Assembly: GCA_001792895.1 (NCBI GenBank)
Contig: MARA01000014.1
Location: forward strand, 372,001 to 436,000
Source of the DNA: Lentinus brumalis
Taxonomy: Eukaryota > Basidiomycota > Agaricomycetes > Polyporales > Polyporaceae
Direction: 5' to 3'
Length of the DNA stretch: 64,000 nucleotides
The notes under the pieces: generated by a model
The model's input: the letters and a program-made list of their open reading frames with translations, nothing else
Told to the model about the DNA's origin: nothing
Databases searched by the model: none
In this document: one piece after another, positions 21,159 through 32,899 of the stretch
Position numbering within the stretch: position 1 is the stretch's first letter
Layout of the letters: the number at the start of each line of letters is the position of its first letter
Program-made: the position numbers and the translations under genes

Positions 21159-21996
21159 ATGCATAAACTACACTGTTCCTTGCGTCCCCATGTCTGTCAG
21201 GCAAGATATGCGTCAACGAGCTCAACGCCATATCCATTCCCAAACCACGCCCATCCGACCGCACACCAGATATTCCATCTTCCGATAGGAGCAAGTCAAC
21301 AGGATGTCAAGGCACGGTGTAGGTATCTGTCACCCATCGTCTCCCTATGAAACTTTGCGCACATTTCATCATGTCGCATTGTGAAGTATGAGCTGACGGA
21401 TGTCTGAAGACTATGAGCTCGTCCGGGTGCACCATCCGGACTCGTTGCACGGACGCGACCTCTCTCCACTCGTCCGCCGACACCGCTTCCAGGCCATAAC
21501 GGCCGCATATGATGTATTGCGGGGAAGAAGGAGTGCTGCTTCCATGAATGGGCCTGGCGACATATATCGACAAGAGATCGAGCGCAGGAGACGAGCGCAG
21601 GCAGCATACGCGGCGTCGCGAATGCGATCCGAACATGCATACCAGCATCCTTCGGGGGCGCAGTGGTCGGCAAGTGCGGACGATAGGTGGAAGGATAGGA
21701 TTATTCTGTTTGTGGGGCTCATGGTGCGTCTCTGGTCCTCGTGCCCTGCCTCTGTGGCGACTTGACGGAGTCGGTAGGCTCTTGGAGCTGGGCTGGGGCC
21801 CGCATTGGTATGGCCGTCATACACGGCTTCATACCAGGCACATTTGACCGCCTCTCAGAATCTCGCTGCGGCGAGGAGGGAAGCGCGTGAGCATGGCGAA
21901 GAGAGGCGCAGGGAGATCAGCAAACGGGTCAAGGAGTACAAGGAGAAGGAGGCTCGAGAGCAGGCAGAACGCGAGGGCAAAGCTGGCGTTGCTTGA
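21159..21996 (+). CDS. J-domain (DnaJ-like) protein, probably mitochondrial and membrane-anchored
   Basis: About 230 aa in three exons: 21159-21318, 21410-21723, 21778-21996. An in-frame ATG at 21102 would add 19 residues; 21159 is preferred because it leaves a short basic, Cys/His/Arg-rich leader like a mitochondrial presequence. The J-domain spans about residues 30-90: HQIFHLPIGASQQDVKARYYELVRV, the diagnostic HPD tripeptide (VHHPDS) and FQAITAAYDVLRG. A hydrophobic segment (IILFVGLMALGAGLGPALVW) crosses the exon 2/3 junction and may be a membrane anchor. The C-terminus is a charged coiled coil (REAREHGEERRREISKRVKE). Known role of the family: co-chaperone that stimulates Hsp70 ATPase. The partner cannot be told. 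Confidence 0.85.
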
Positions 21997-22340
21997 GCTT
22001 TCTCCGGGTCAGTGTTGTAGTATATTCGCCCAACCCCAGGTGCTGCCATCAATGCATAGACGGTCGACGCCTTCACGCTTCAGCTGGACATCGCAAGCTC
22101 TTGATGAGCCTCAGCAATTGCAATCGCTCGGTGCCCACGTTTCTGTCGACACGTGGTCTCCGTCTCATCCGGACATCTGGTCATCTTGAGCCTCTCGTGG
22201 CAGATATACTGATAGTTTGAAGCAAGGTTCTGGCACTTGCCAGAGATGTCAATCTTGTTCCTGCGCTGCTCCTTCACCCCGAATCACTACGTACACTCCT
22301 TGGGCCTTTGCCACGGCGAACGGTTCTCCCTTCGAGCGCA
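21997..22340. other. Intergenic
   Basis: 344 bp between the J-domain gene and the pseudokinase gene. It holds no supported gene; the promoter of the latter is expected here. Confidence 0.5.
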
Positions 22341-25090
22341 ATGAGCTCCCTGTCGCTGCTCATCAAGACACTCAGGGTTATGGAGAGTGTCGCGGACGTG
22401 TCTCCAGTCCCCGGGGTGAAGCTTATCATCAGCACAGCCCTGGCCATCGCCGAAACTGCAGAAGTGAGTTCCTCCTTGCTTGTGGCGTTCGGGACGACCA
22501 CATTGACCACACAATGCTATGATCCCAGACAGTCAAGCAGAACAAGGGCGCCTGCTTGGAACTGGCTGAACGTGCTGCGAAGCTCTCACTTTCTGTGTGC
22601 GAAGAGCTGCGTGACGTTGAGGACCTTGAGCTCGACAGGAGTCTGGTTCGACGCATTGCCGCGCTTCAATGGTGTGTTCGTTTTCTCGGCATGAAGCAGG
22701 CTCTCACTTCGTTGTAGCGCTCTTGACAACATACAAGTTCTCGTCAAGAAGGCCGCTAGCAAATCGTTGCTGAAGCGCCTCCTGAAACAAGCAGAGATCC
22801 AAGCAGAGGTCGATCGACTCACGAAGGAGCTCGAAGATGCAGTCAATGTATTCAGTGTAAGCTCGCCAGAGCCCCACATCACTACCATGATCGTACTGAC
22901 GGCTCACTTAGATACGATCCCTGGTATCAGTGGACAACCAGATCAACCTAGTACGGCGTGACATGGACTCCGTCACCGCAAACCAATTAGCTCTAAGCCG
23001 GCGTGCCGACGCTTCCGTGTGCAGAGACTTTGCCATCATGCGCGGAAACGACAACATCCTCACGGAGGTGTCGCGACTAGCGCTCAATCAGGTCTCGTAT
23101 GACGGCGCAGTAGGTTCATTCCGTCGCTTCATCGGCCACCCTCTCTGACCTAGCTGGGACAGTTCAGACTTTACGGTCGCGACGACCTGGTCCTCGAGCT
23201 CGACTCAGATCAGCAGAAGTCATATTCATACATCACGAATTCCTGCGAGGATACGTCAGTGCAGGTGTATCGCGCACGCCTCCGACATGACAACCGCAAG
23301 GTGCAGGTCGTGCGATACTGCCGCTCGGAGAGGTTCCGCGTAGACGTTGCACGGCTGAAGAAGAATTGGCATCCGAACGTGCGGCCTTTGCTGGGCTATT
23401 CGCGGCTTGATCCTGCCGCATCGTTCATCGTCACCGATGCTCAGGATACTCGGCCATGGGAGGAAGTCTTGATGTCTGCGCAAGGGTCGACGCGTATTCG
23501 ATACTACCTGCAAGCGGTGAGTGTACTTCTGTTGTGCGACGCTTGACATCTAAGCACACCTCTTTGGTGTTCAGCTAGCCCAGACATATGTCAGTCATGT
23601 CTTCACTTTACAAGTGGTCGCCAACGCTGAACACCATATAGTCAACGTACTCCTATCTCGTCTCAGATCTGGGATACTGCTGGCAGCGTGATCGTGTACG
23701 TTCCCCGGCTCTCTCCGCTCCTCGTTGCCTGACCTAGAAGTAAGACATACGCCAGTCTCACTCAGCACCCGCTCATATCAGATTCTCACGGCAACCTTGT
23801 CTATGACATGCACAACTTCTGGCACCACCTTCCGTGCGGATTCATCCTCAACCCGTGGGCCCCATATCACAAAGTTCACAGCTATATATACGAGGACGAG
23901 CTCAAGCAACTCGTGTTACCCGCGTATAAGCCGTCACCGTGGGCAGGCGAACAGTCTGGTGGTATGACGCTGTCTTTGTTGTACTTCACTGCAAGCTGAT
24001 TGCAGTCTTCGCAGACGACACCACTTACCTTAACTATCTGGAACATCTCTACGAACAATGGCTTCTCATACGAGCTTACTGTTGCACAGATACTCAATGG
24101 TCTCTAGACACGATACCCTTCCCAGGGGACGTCTTCACAGGCGTCAAGCACGTCCACTCTCCGCGCGCGGCCCCACAGCTGACTCATTACCCTGAGCCAG
24201 ATTCCGAGCTCGACTCCGTTTTCCCTCTCCTGGCACGCGGAACCCTCAATTTCCTGTCCAATACATGCAATCACGAGGTATGCGAGATCAACGGATGGAG
24301 CAGGTGCGCTCTACTCTCAGCCTACAGTCATTTCATCACTTCATACATAGGTGGACCATAGATACACGATTCCGTCGTTATCGGAGGACGACTTCCCGTG
24401 GCAACCCGGCTGGCACGCATACTATAGCTTCGGAGAGGGCTCCCCGCGCCGCGAATACGATCTCGGATACGTCCGTTTGCCAGTTCAGCAGTATCTGCTG
24501 GAGAACATTTTCCCTCTCAGTGCTCGTCATGGTATACGCGATCCAGCAAAGCTGTGTCTCGGTCAGTGGGACGAATTTACTCTGGTATGCCGCGTACTAA
24601 TGCATCTCGTCAGCGATTACGCCGATCTTGTACATCGACACACGCTGCTCTCACATGGGCAACGGCTACGATAAGACGTGGTACCTCTTCATCCGCTCCA
24701 ACGTCTCCCGTGAAGCACGCCTGGACGGGACGCCCTGGGCGTACTGGTCGTCCGACAAGGACGACGTCCCGCCGGTCCTCTCGGGCAGCGCCGGCGGAAC
24801 ACTTCCAGGTTGGAATCTCGAGCACGGCGGCACGCTGACGTATCGCCACCATTTGCAAGACGTGGACGCGTACCACGAGCATCAATGGACTCAAACGGTC
24901 GGGGAGACGACGTTCGAGATCGGACTGCGGTGCGTCGCACGTGTCTCGTGCGTGGTATGTGCGTGCATCTGACTGGGCACACAGGGCGCGAGTGGAGTAC
25001 GTGCAGCTTCTGAAGGAGGAGGTTGCGTTTATGCGGGAGTTGGAAGAACGTCGGAGTAGCGCGAATAGGATCGTGGAGGTGGACGGCTAA
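22341..25090 (+). CDS. MLKL-like protein: four-helix N-terminal domain plus degenerate kinase-like domain
   Basis: About 699 aa from 12 exons: 22341-22463, 22529-22671, 22718-22856, 22912-23091, 23154-23516, 23575-23589, 23642-23693, 23782-23961, 24006-24277, 24351-24561, 24614-24929, 24985-25090. Residues 1-130 or so form an all-helical region with VPGVKLIISTALAIAE, VKQNKGACLELAERAAKL and a leucine-rich amphipathic pair, resembling the N-terminal bundle of MLKL/HeLo-type cell-death proteins. A protein-kinase-like N-lobe follows (VYRARL, KKNWHPNVRPLLGYS, SFIVTD), but the beta-3 lysine position reads VQVVRY and no HRD or DFG motif is seen, so it is probably a pseudokinase. The remaining 350 residues are unassigned; the end is a short coiled coil. 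By analogy it could signal or execute regulated cell death. That is inference; the exon 4 donor (GTCTCG) is weak. Confidence 0.75.
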
Positions 25091-25612
25091 GTCTCCGCCT
25101 ATGCACTAGCCGCCGCTCCGCGGGGAGTGATCACCGCCCAGCCCTCCTACGGTGCACCTATCACTCTGATGTCTCTGCGGCGACGCCGGAGAGCCACCAT
25201 GCAAGCTCGAAGAGTATCAGTAAAATCATTCGACGGCGAGAAGAGTCAGTTCGTCTAGAGATTCCCAGGCGGATACTATGCGGCGACATGGAGAACAAGG
25301 GCCAACTCAGCATATCACTTGAAATTTCACGGTGAACGGCATCGTTCCTACGAGGCTATCCAGTGTCGCAGGCAAGCCTTAGCGGCCCTACGCCGTGATT
25401 CGCCTGAACCTGACAGAAGATGTCAGCATTTCGAAGGCGAGCAGGCAGTATGCTGCATCAGTACTCTGCCCAGAAACCAGAGCTTTGGTTGTTGTCAGAT
25501 CATTCACACAGCCATTGGTGTATGTTTCTCACCTGACAGATGCACCATGCGTACAAATACCCCGCTCACTCACCGGCTTTTTCACTCTCTTCCCCACCTC
25601 GACAAATCCACC
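25091..25612. other. Intergenic
   Basis: 522 bp before the first reductase gene. Open frames here have no recognisable features; probably the 3' UTR of the pseudokinase gene and the SDR promoter. Confidence 0.45.
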
Positions 25613-26855
25613 ATGCCCGCTGTTCCACCTGGCAGCAAGATTCTTCTCACTGGGGCCAACGGCTTCGCCGCTGTATGGATCGTGCGGGAGCTCCTTGACA
25701 ATGGCTTCTCCGTCTGCGGGACAGTCCGGTCAGAAGTGGCCGCCGCTTACCTGCGCGGGCTATTCAAGGACTTCGGCGCTCGGTTCAAAACAGCGATTGT
25801 TGAGGACATCACCAAGGTATGTGCTCTTGACTGACTATCAATAGTACGGCGTAACTCATTTACTTCACGCACTCGCAGGAAGGCGCATTCGATAGTCTCG
25901 TGCAGGGTGTGGACGCAGTCATACATACCGCCGGACCCGTGAACAACACCGCTGTCGAGCCCGACGAGGTCATCAAGCCCACTGTTGACGGGGCGCAGAG
26001 CATTTTGCGCAGTGCCCTCAAGGCGCGGCGCACGCTGAAGCGTGTCGTGCTGATGTCCTCAAGCTCAGCGGTCTTCATGCCCGCGAGCTACGATGACCCC
26101 AAGATGCACGAGGTCTGGGATGACAACACCTGGAGCGACAACACGGTCGAGGCCGTCCGTACCCTGGGCCGGGATGCGATGGGGCCGTACAAGTACGCTG
26201 CCGCCAAGGTGCTCGCCGAGCGCGGCGCCTGGGAGCTCGTCCAGCGTGAGAAGGCGAAGGAAGGGGGCCTGGAGTGGGACCTCGTGACGCTGTGTCCCTC
26301 ATATGTATTCGGGCCTCCCGTGCACGACGTGTCTGCGCTGGCGAAGCTGAAGGGGTCGTCGAAGGACTTCTACGATCACGTCGTGAAGGTCGACATCCAA
26401 GGCCCGACGTTGACGAGTTTCGGGTAAGTCTCTTCCTCGAGTTCTCAGGCCATTCACTTATGTGGGAGCGACTGCAGCTATGCATGGGTTGACGTGCGCG
26501 ACGTGGCGCGGGCGTTCGCTCTTGCGGACACCGTTCCAGAAGCGGCCGGAGAACGCTTCAACGTCAGCGCTGGGCCCTTCGTGTGGCAACAATTTGGTAA
26601 GCCGTCTCGACCCCTTCCGGTCACCAAAGCTTATGCAGATATCCTTGATTCTCCTTGCCCAAAGTCGACTTCGTGCACAAGCAGTACCCGAAGCAAGTTC
26701 CGGCTGGAGAGCCATCGTACAAGCTGGAGGAGTCCGTATACTTCGCCAAGTTCAACGCCGAGAAGACTCAGAAGATCTTGGGGCTCAAGTACCGTAGCAT
26801 GGAGGAGACGGCGAAAGATACCGCTGCTGAGTTCAAGAACAGAGGCTGGCTGTAA
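25613..26855 (+). CDS. Extended-SDR NAD(P)-dependent reductase, copy 1 (dihydroflavonol/methylglyoxal reductase-like)
   Basis: 352 aa, four exons: 25613-25816, 25879-26423, 26478-26596, 26665-26855. Reduces carbonyls with NAD(P)H; the substrate is unknown. The Rossmann motif TGANGF lies at residues 14-19. Catalytic Ser is in VVLMSSSSAV and the YxxxK pair in KYAAAKVLAE. The family block WDLVTLCPSYVFGP and the C-terminal ILGLKYRSMEE helix are present. VWIVRELLDNGFSVCGTVRS is the typical cofactor-selecting region. Closest relatives in the window are the copies at 35002, 47697, 55237 and 58262, which share the exon plan, so the gene family expanded locally. Related characterised enzymes include yeast Gre2 and plant DFR. 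Confidence 0.9.
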
Positions 26856-27189
26856 CATCGCTTGCACGAGTTGTTGTAAGTAGTAACATATCAATGACTC
26901 GTCGCCGCAGACAGCCTGAGGTTGGATGACGGGCAAACTAAAGGAAGTGTGTTCAACTCGGCGTGAAGTAGACTGTGACTCTGAGGGGTCGGAAGACTCG
27001 AAGCCGGGGTTCATATTCGTCAGAATGGCCACAAAGAGCGACTAGGAACCGGCCCGCCCTCGGCATTCAGTGGTGGCTGTACTATTGGATCCCACCTTCG
27101 AGTCGTCCACGACAATGCCCTCCCGTGCCTTCTGCTAGTTTGGTGCTCTGCTCTCCATCGTTATGTCTTCTGACCCTCGTCGGTCGAAC
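26856..27189. other. Intergenic
   Basis: 334 bp between SDR copy 1 and the decayed MYND copy. No supported gene. Confidence 0.45.
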
Positions 27190-28109
27190 ACTGGTGACTC
27201 TCTTTGACGCTGTCATGAGCCTCAATGCGGAAGAGCTTCTACTGCAGCAGGGCGTGCCAGAGGAAGGACTGGGAATTCCATAAGTGAACCAAACAGTGGG
27301 TATATGCTCAGAAAGTATCTAAACATGCTCATGCATCGACCAGGGCCAAATGCCCCACCCATGGGTCCGTCCTTACGATCACGACGTGGGACGCCCAACT
27401 ACAAAATCTTGGCTTCGAGAATCTGTCGGCGTACTCGAAGGCTAACGCAGAGTGGCTCGACGCACACAAGTGGGCACTTCAGACCTGCGCGGATGTGGCC
27501 GTCATTCAAGGGTGCGGTATCGACTCCTTTCAGGATCCGCAGAGGATGGTTTGCTACTCCCTAGTGCCGAGAACCGCTATGCACCTCCCGGCCACCCGCA
27601 ACACCTCCCGTCTATTCTAGATCCGCGGTCCAAGGTTCCTTAGCCTTGAAGATTATTTCGTTACGGATCCAGACAGCAGGCAGGACTGGGAGCGCAGTGC
27701 CCCTATCCGCGCAAGCCTATGCGACCAGTTCGGAGCGCACCCCTTGTTTGTCGGCTTGCTGCCTGTGCTCTGCAAGACCGAAGGGCTGGACAGGACGCAG
27801 TTTGTTTACTACCCCCAATTCTGGACTTATCCTGAGCTGGCAGTGGCCCCCACCGCCCCGTCCCTCGATCCCGTGCGAGATGCTTTATTCAAGTTGGCGG
27901 ACCTCCTCAAACTCGCTGTGGGCAGCATCAACGAGGGCTTCCCGCTACGCCGGATCAGTCGCGACACAATCTCCCCTGCCTTTCCCGGTCACTCTTTGCC
28001 GATTGGGCTCAGTACCGCACAGAGGGCTAGACGAGACACTCGCTGCGTTGCGATCTGGCTTCCCTCCAGCCGAACTTATGCTTGCATTGTTTGGCGGTGT
28101 ACTTCGTGA
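27190..28109 (+). pseudogene. Decayed paralogue of the MYND-finger protein at 32900-33904
   Basis: Clear nucleotide and peptide similarity to the intact gene runs through the region, in broken frames: TLFDAVMSLNAEEL against the first exon, then LQNLGFENLSAYSKA, EWLDAHKWALQTCADVAVIQGCGIDSFQDPQRM, NPLFVGLLPVLCKTEGLDRTQFVYY-like and SLDPVRDALFKLADLLKLAVGSINEGFPLRRI segments. Most of the zinc finger is deleted: the residual GCAGGGCGTGCCAGAGGAAG follows directly on the first few codons. Several frame changes remain after allowing for an intron. Order and spacing relative to SDR copy 1 mirror the intact MYND-SDR pair further right, so this is one half of an old segmental duplication that lost function. 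Confidence 0.8.
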
Positions 28110-28245
28110 CCCGTGTAGGCCCAACCTTTTATAACTGGTTCTCACAATCTGAACATTGATACACGCTCCTGTCGTAGTTTATGACCCCTGCTCGTGACCA
28201 TGGGGTATCGAACCAAGGAGGTGGTAGAAGGAAGAGGAGCCCCCC

Positions 28246-31194
28246 TCATCTCGCCCAAGTCTTATTCCCGCGGCCCTCGACCCGCGTTGATAGCAGTCTG
28301 AAGCTCATCGACGTTTCAAGGAAGAGGGGATGTAGTTCCCGTAATTCTCCTTGAACCCGTCGATCGAGCTCGCCATCGACGTTCTTGTATAGCCCAGGTG
28401 GGCGTGCCTCCTCTCCTGCGGTCTCCATCCCGTCGTTGCCCGTTACAAGTGCAAAGATTAGCCTCGCATACCTCTGTCCTAGCTCCGATCTCAGCTGATA
28501 GTAGGGGCTGTCGTGGCGTACGAGGGTGAGACCGGCAGCCATGAATCTGTGGAATGCGCTGGGGTCCTCTCGATCGAACCTCATGCGGTGCAGTACGATA
28601 TCTCCGTCACTGTAGCCCTTCTCACAGACAGTGACCTCGTCCACTGCTAGTAATCCAGAACGTCGTGAGGACACTAAATTCAGGACGAGCGCAATGAGCA
28701 GCCTGAGCGCACTGTGATGGCGGTAGTTAGCGGGTCGCAGCGTCCGCTCGGCTTTGAGTACTCCGCAGGGTATCGTGCAAGAACCTTCGCGTCGTGAGAT
28801 GTGGGCAAGGACGTATCCGCGATAGGGGAATTGGGGTTGTTGCCGTACTTCAAGGCTGGTTAGGGTGTAACGAGAAAGGTTGTTCTGTTTCCAGTGGGAG
28901 ATGTAGGCGTGGCGTAATTGGTCAAATGACACGCGGTAAACAACTTCACAGCCGAAGAGGGCAGCGAATAATGCGCGTACGCTGACCGAGTCCGGATGTT
29001 GCTGCGAGTTTCTTGCAGTTGAGTAGCGGTCGATAGCTTCTTGGAGCTCTGATGACCTCTGGCCTGCCTGCTCCCCATGAAAGCGGAGCGCATATTTGAT
29101 GACATCGTCTATGGGGTCTGCGAAGTCCTCAACCAGTGCCCGTGGCGTCGACAGGAAGCGGGAAAAGGCCTCCAGCGCACGCACAGCCTGACTTCGCACA
29201 ACTTCGAACTCTGGGCTATCGTGTTTGTAGTCCGGCGCCCCGGGAGAAGGGACACACTGGACAATGCATCGAACAGCGCGCAGAGCTCGCATGGTTGCTA
29301 AGTCTTCAGTGGCAGTCCCATCCAGCCCCTCGAGTGCTTGGTCAAGTGTGGAAGTGACTGCGAAGTACATCCCAAACATTAGTCGAGGACGTCTCAATGA
29401 CAAAGGGGTGAACTGACCGTACTGCCGGACATCAATGCCAAGCTTTGCTTCAGCCGTTGCTAGCATAATATCTGGCAGGTCATCCTTGAGCAGTCTCCGC
29501 GCGATATCTTTGCAGTCGGACGGTAATGTGGGGTCGTTGCAGTGCTGTACGACGCGAGCGATGTCCACACAGACCAAGCGCGTCCATGAAGTGTCTGACC
29601 GGATATGTTGACCGACCGCACTCATGTAGTCGTACACGGTCTTCATGGCAGCCAAGACAGACGGTGTCCATTTCCCGTCCTCACCAGAGGGTGTCATGAA
29701 GGCGACTAGGGCGATGCTCCACATGCAAGGGTGCACAGACCGCATTGCGCGTCCGTGCCCGTCACCGCCCCAATGCTTGATGCTTGCCAACTGGATCTCC
29801 CGAAAGCATGCCCTCATGGCGCTGCGGGTGAGCTCTGTGGTGCAAACGGCGGCGTGACGCAAGTAGTTGGTATCCATGGAGGTCTTGTATGCGGTCACTA
29901 CCATGTCGCCATCCAGTTCCTCTGCACGTCTGGAAACAAGCGTACTTTCCATCCCGCGCCACGTCAGGGTGGAGGCGGCATCAGGCGGGAAGAGCAGTTT
30001 GCAAAGGCGGTAGATATGGGGGTACTGCGAACTCCCCTTCGGATCAAGACTGTAGGAGACGTGATAATCAACGGCGGAGTTCCCATGTGGCGTGGCCCGC
30101 CTGAAGTCACAGCGATATGCAATCCAGAGAGATAGTTGTCCACAGCAGTAGCATAGAACCCTCCTGCATGGTCGGGTAAGCTCGAAGAGCACTCGCGATG
30201 GCGGGGAGAGGTAGGAGCAATGCATGACAATGCTGGGGAGAATGATGGTGGAGAGGGAAAAGACGGCCAGGAACCCAACAAAGATGCTCCCAACGATCGC
30301 CACGGTGCGGTTGAGGTTCCACAGAAGGACGAGCAGCCCCGCGAAGAACAGTCCCGAAGCGAGCTGGAGGAGGACGGGTACGACACCGACGATCTCCTCT
30401 ACGCGCCACCGCTTCAAACTGTTCAGCCGCAACTGGCGGAGACGCGCGGTATGGCGCTCCGTTCCAGAGACCCCTGACTTATACTGGGTCAGCCATTGCT
30501 TCGCCATGATGCCGATGAATGCGGCGGAAAGGCTCGAGATGAGGCTCGAGAACCAGAGCGCATTGACCACGACGATCCATAGCGGCACGGCTGCGGGAAT
30601 GCTTTGGTTGAAAACGAAGGTAGGTCCCGTGGAGTTGACCAAGGCCCGATTCACGGTGAAGCTGCTGAGCTGGGCCGACATCATCCCGAGGGCGACGAGG
30701 ACGGGGTCGGGATCAGAGAGGCGCTTGTACAACTCGATGTTGAACGCAGTCTGGATTGCCGAGAACAGACCCGCCTGTACAGTCGAAGTCAGGGCTCCCG
30801 ATGAGCAACAACGGTTCGGGTAGGGGAGGGGGCAACAAGGTGACCTACGTAAGTGAGGAGCGCGTCGATCTCCTTGTTCAGGCGATCCACCATGTCGTTG
30901 CTTTCCTCCTCCACAATCCTCGCGGTCTCCTTCCAGGCCTCCGCGTGATCCTCCTCATTGAAGAATGTCTTCCTCTCTTCCCAGTAATCCTGCTCCGAGT
31001 CGCGGGTGAGCCATGATCGCCGGCACTTCGCGAACCAATAGAGACACTCACCTCAAGTGTTTTCGCGGTTTCCCACTTCGGACGCTCATCTTTCGCTTGC
31101 ACTGGTGTCTGTATGTCAGGTAGGTGGCGGTCAGCGCTGCTGACTAGCTAAGCACAACTACACTGACCTGTCTCGTGCGTGGAACCTCAGACAT
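28246..31194 (-). CDS. DUF6535-family multi-pass membrane protein 1
   Basis: About 917 aa in four exons: 31194-31168, 31108-31052, 30989-30849, 30774-28246. The exon 3/4 join gives LNKEIDALLTYAGLFSAIQTAFNIELYK, the hallmark of the basidiomycete DUF6535 domain. Membrane segments follow: VPLWIVVVNALWFSSLISSLSAAFIGIMAKQW, then a second pair around LLQLASGLFFAGLLVLLW and VAIVGSIFVGFLAVFSLSTIIL. The remaining 600 residues are a soluble, mostly helical C-terminal region of unknown fold. Function of the family is unknown. The intron at the LTY|AGLFSA position has the donor GTAGGT, as in the second DUF6535 gene (48965-53686), supporting common descent. The start exon is short and rests on splice phase only. 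Confidence 0.85.
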
Positions 31195-32899
31195 TGAATG
31201 TACTAAGCAGCACTTGGCGGAGGAATGGGCTGACGACGAATATACGATGATAGCGGGCGAAGGGCAGGAGGGAGTCGAGACGCTTTGAGAGACCTGGGTT
31301 CGAAAGACCTAACAGTCATGTAGGGAGGCACGCGGCACAGGAGCGCGAAGGCGTCGTCTCAGGCTGTCAAACAAAGCACGGAAATCATGCATCGTGGTCC
31401 GGTACGCGCCGTCATAGGATGGCCACGGTGGTACATCTTCCTAGTACAGGGCGCTACGCCACCGTCAGGCATTGACGACGATAACACGTGGTACCTCTTC
31501 ATCCGCTCCAACGTCTCCCGTGAAGCACGCCTGGACGGGACGTGGTCTCGAGAACCGACGAACAACTCAGGAAGACGTGATGTCGACGCGCCGGCTTTGC
31601 TTGCCCTCGTTGCCTCAGCATCGGTACGTCAGCATCGCCGGTAGTAAGTACAGCGTCGCGTCGTTAGCTCACGCGTTCGCGGTTGCTCCCAGGCAAACCC
31701 CTTCGGTAGAGCTAACGTTCGGTCAGCGCAAAATCCGCTTTCGGGCAAGTCTGAGATGTCCCGGTTAGTAGATCTGTGACGGTGCGAGAAGATGATGTAC
31801 TGACCATGCGCTGCAGACATCTAGACCTCCAGCATAGACCAGGTAGCTCCTTCGCCTCCGTTCAACAATCGGTACGTCCTTGAGAACGGGCGTCGCCACA
31901 CACTGACATCTCCGCAGCTCCGCGTCACGGTTGACTGACCAGTCGTGCAGGCTCATGGGGCGCAAGATCGCTTCGTTGGCACTCCGGGGAAGCCCTGAGA
32001 TGTGACCGCACGACCTGCACCGTGTCATCGCGCACAGCGCATGGCTGACGAAAACCCCACATGCCCCATCTGGAGGATAGGTGCGTTAGCGCGTTCATAT
32101 GATGCTCAGGCATCAAACTGACTTGTCTATGTGCACGTTGTGTTGTCAAGTCTCGAGCGAATGCTCCTCGTTGTCGCAGCTCCGTCACTCAGGTAGACGT
32201 TCACGGCCAGGAGTCAGGACATGCGGACTTTGAGTCCACAGGTAAGCCAGACGCGCCATGCGAGTCCTGCAGACAATCGAATCACCCCCCGCCCAGTCTA
32301 AGCTCCTTCGGACTTCAATCAGTTGTCGGCCCGGGCGATCTGAATAAAGTCCAAGAGCAGCGCAGTGAGTCTATCGCAGCGACCAGTCACCAGGGCAAAA
32401 GAGTGCTCACCGACCATGAAGCTCTTAAGACGACACGCAAGGCCCTCAGGCCTTCACGCCCGAGGTGGCCATCCACCGCCGTTCTCTCGCATCCCGACAT
32501 TAAGACTGACGACCGTTCCTGCAGGTACCATCGTGCGCGCCAGGCACATCGAACGAGCTCTGTTACGCGTTGGTATGATGAGCAGCGAGGGAGGAATCAG
32601 GGACTGTGGCTGCGTCGAGGTCGATATTGCTAGCGGTGAACGGCGGCATGCCGTGCCGAGAGAAGAGCTGCATTCGTTCACGCGAGCGTTGTGCACCGGA
32701 GGAATGTCTGTTGTCATATAGCGACGTACTGGTGAAGTGAGAGGACGGCGCACCGTTTCCAGTCGAGTTGGGAGCCACCGCGATCGTGCCAAACACGGGC
32801 AAACAGCGAAGCATCCGTGCCCGGACCGCAGGGCCGTCCATAGAGGAGGTTGTCCAGCTTCGCCCACCACTGGCACCGTGTCTTTCCCTCAACGTTGCT
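31195..32899. other. Intergenic region with a gene fragment
   Basis: 1,705 bp without a supported complete gene. It includes a 65-bp near-perfect copy of part of the MLKL-like gene (31478-31542), listed separately. Other open frames here look like chance or relics. Confidence 0.5.
31478..31542 (+). repeat. 65-bp duplicated fragment of the MLKL-like gene
   Basis: Matches 24668-24732 at 64 of 65 positions (only ATAAGAC versus ATAACAC differs) and encodes the same TWYLFIRSNVSREARLDGT peptide. Similarity stops abruptly on both sides. It lies in an 85-codon open frame (31387-31644) that may be a relic of a larger paralogue. Confidence 0.85.
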
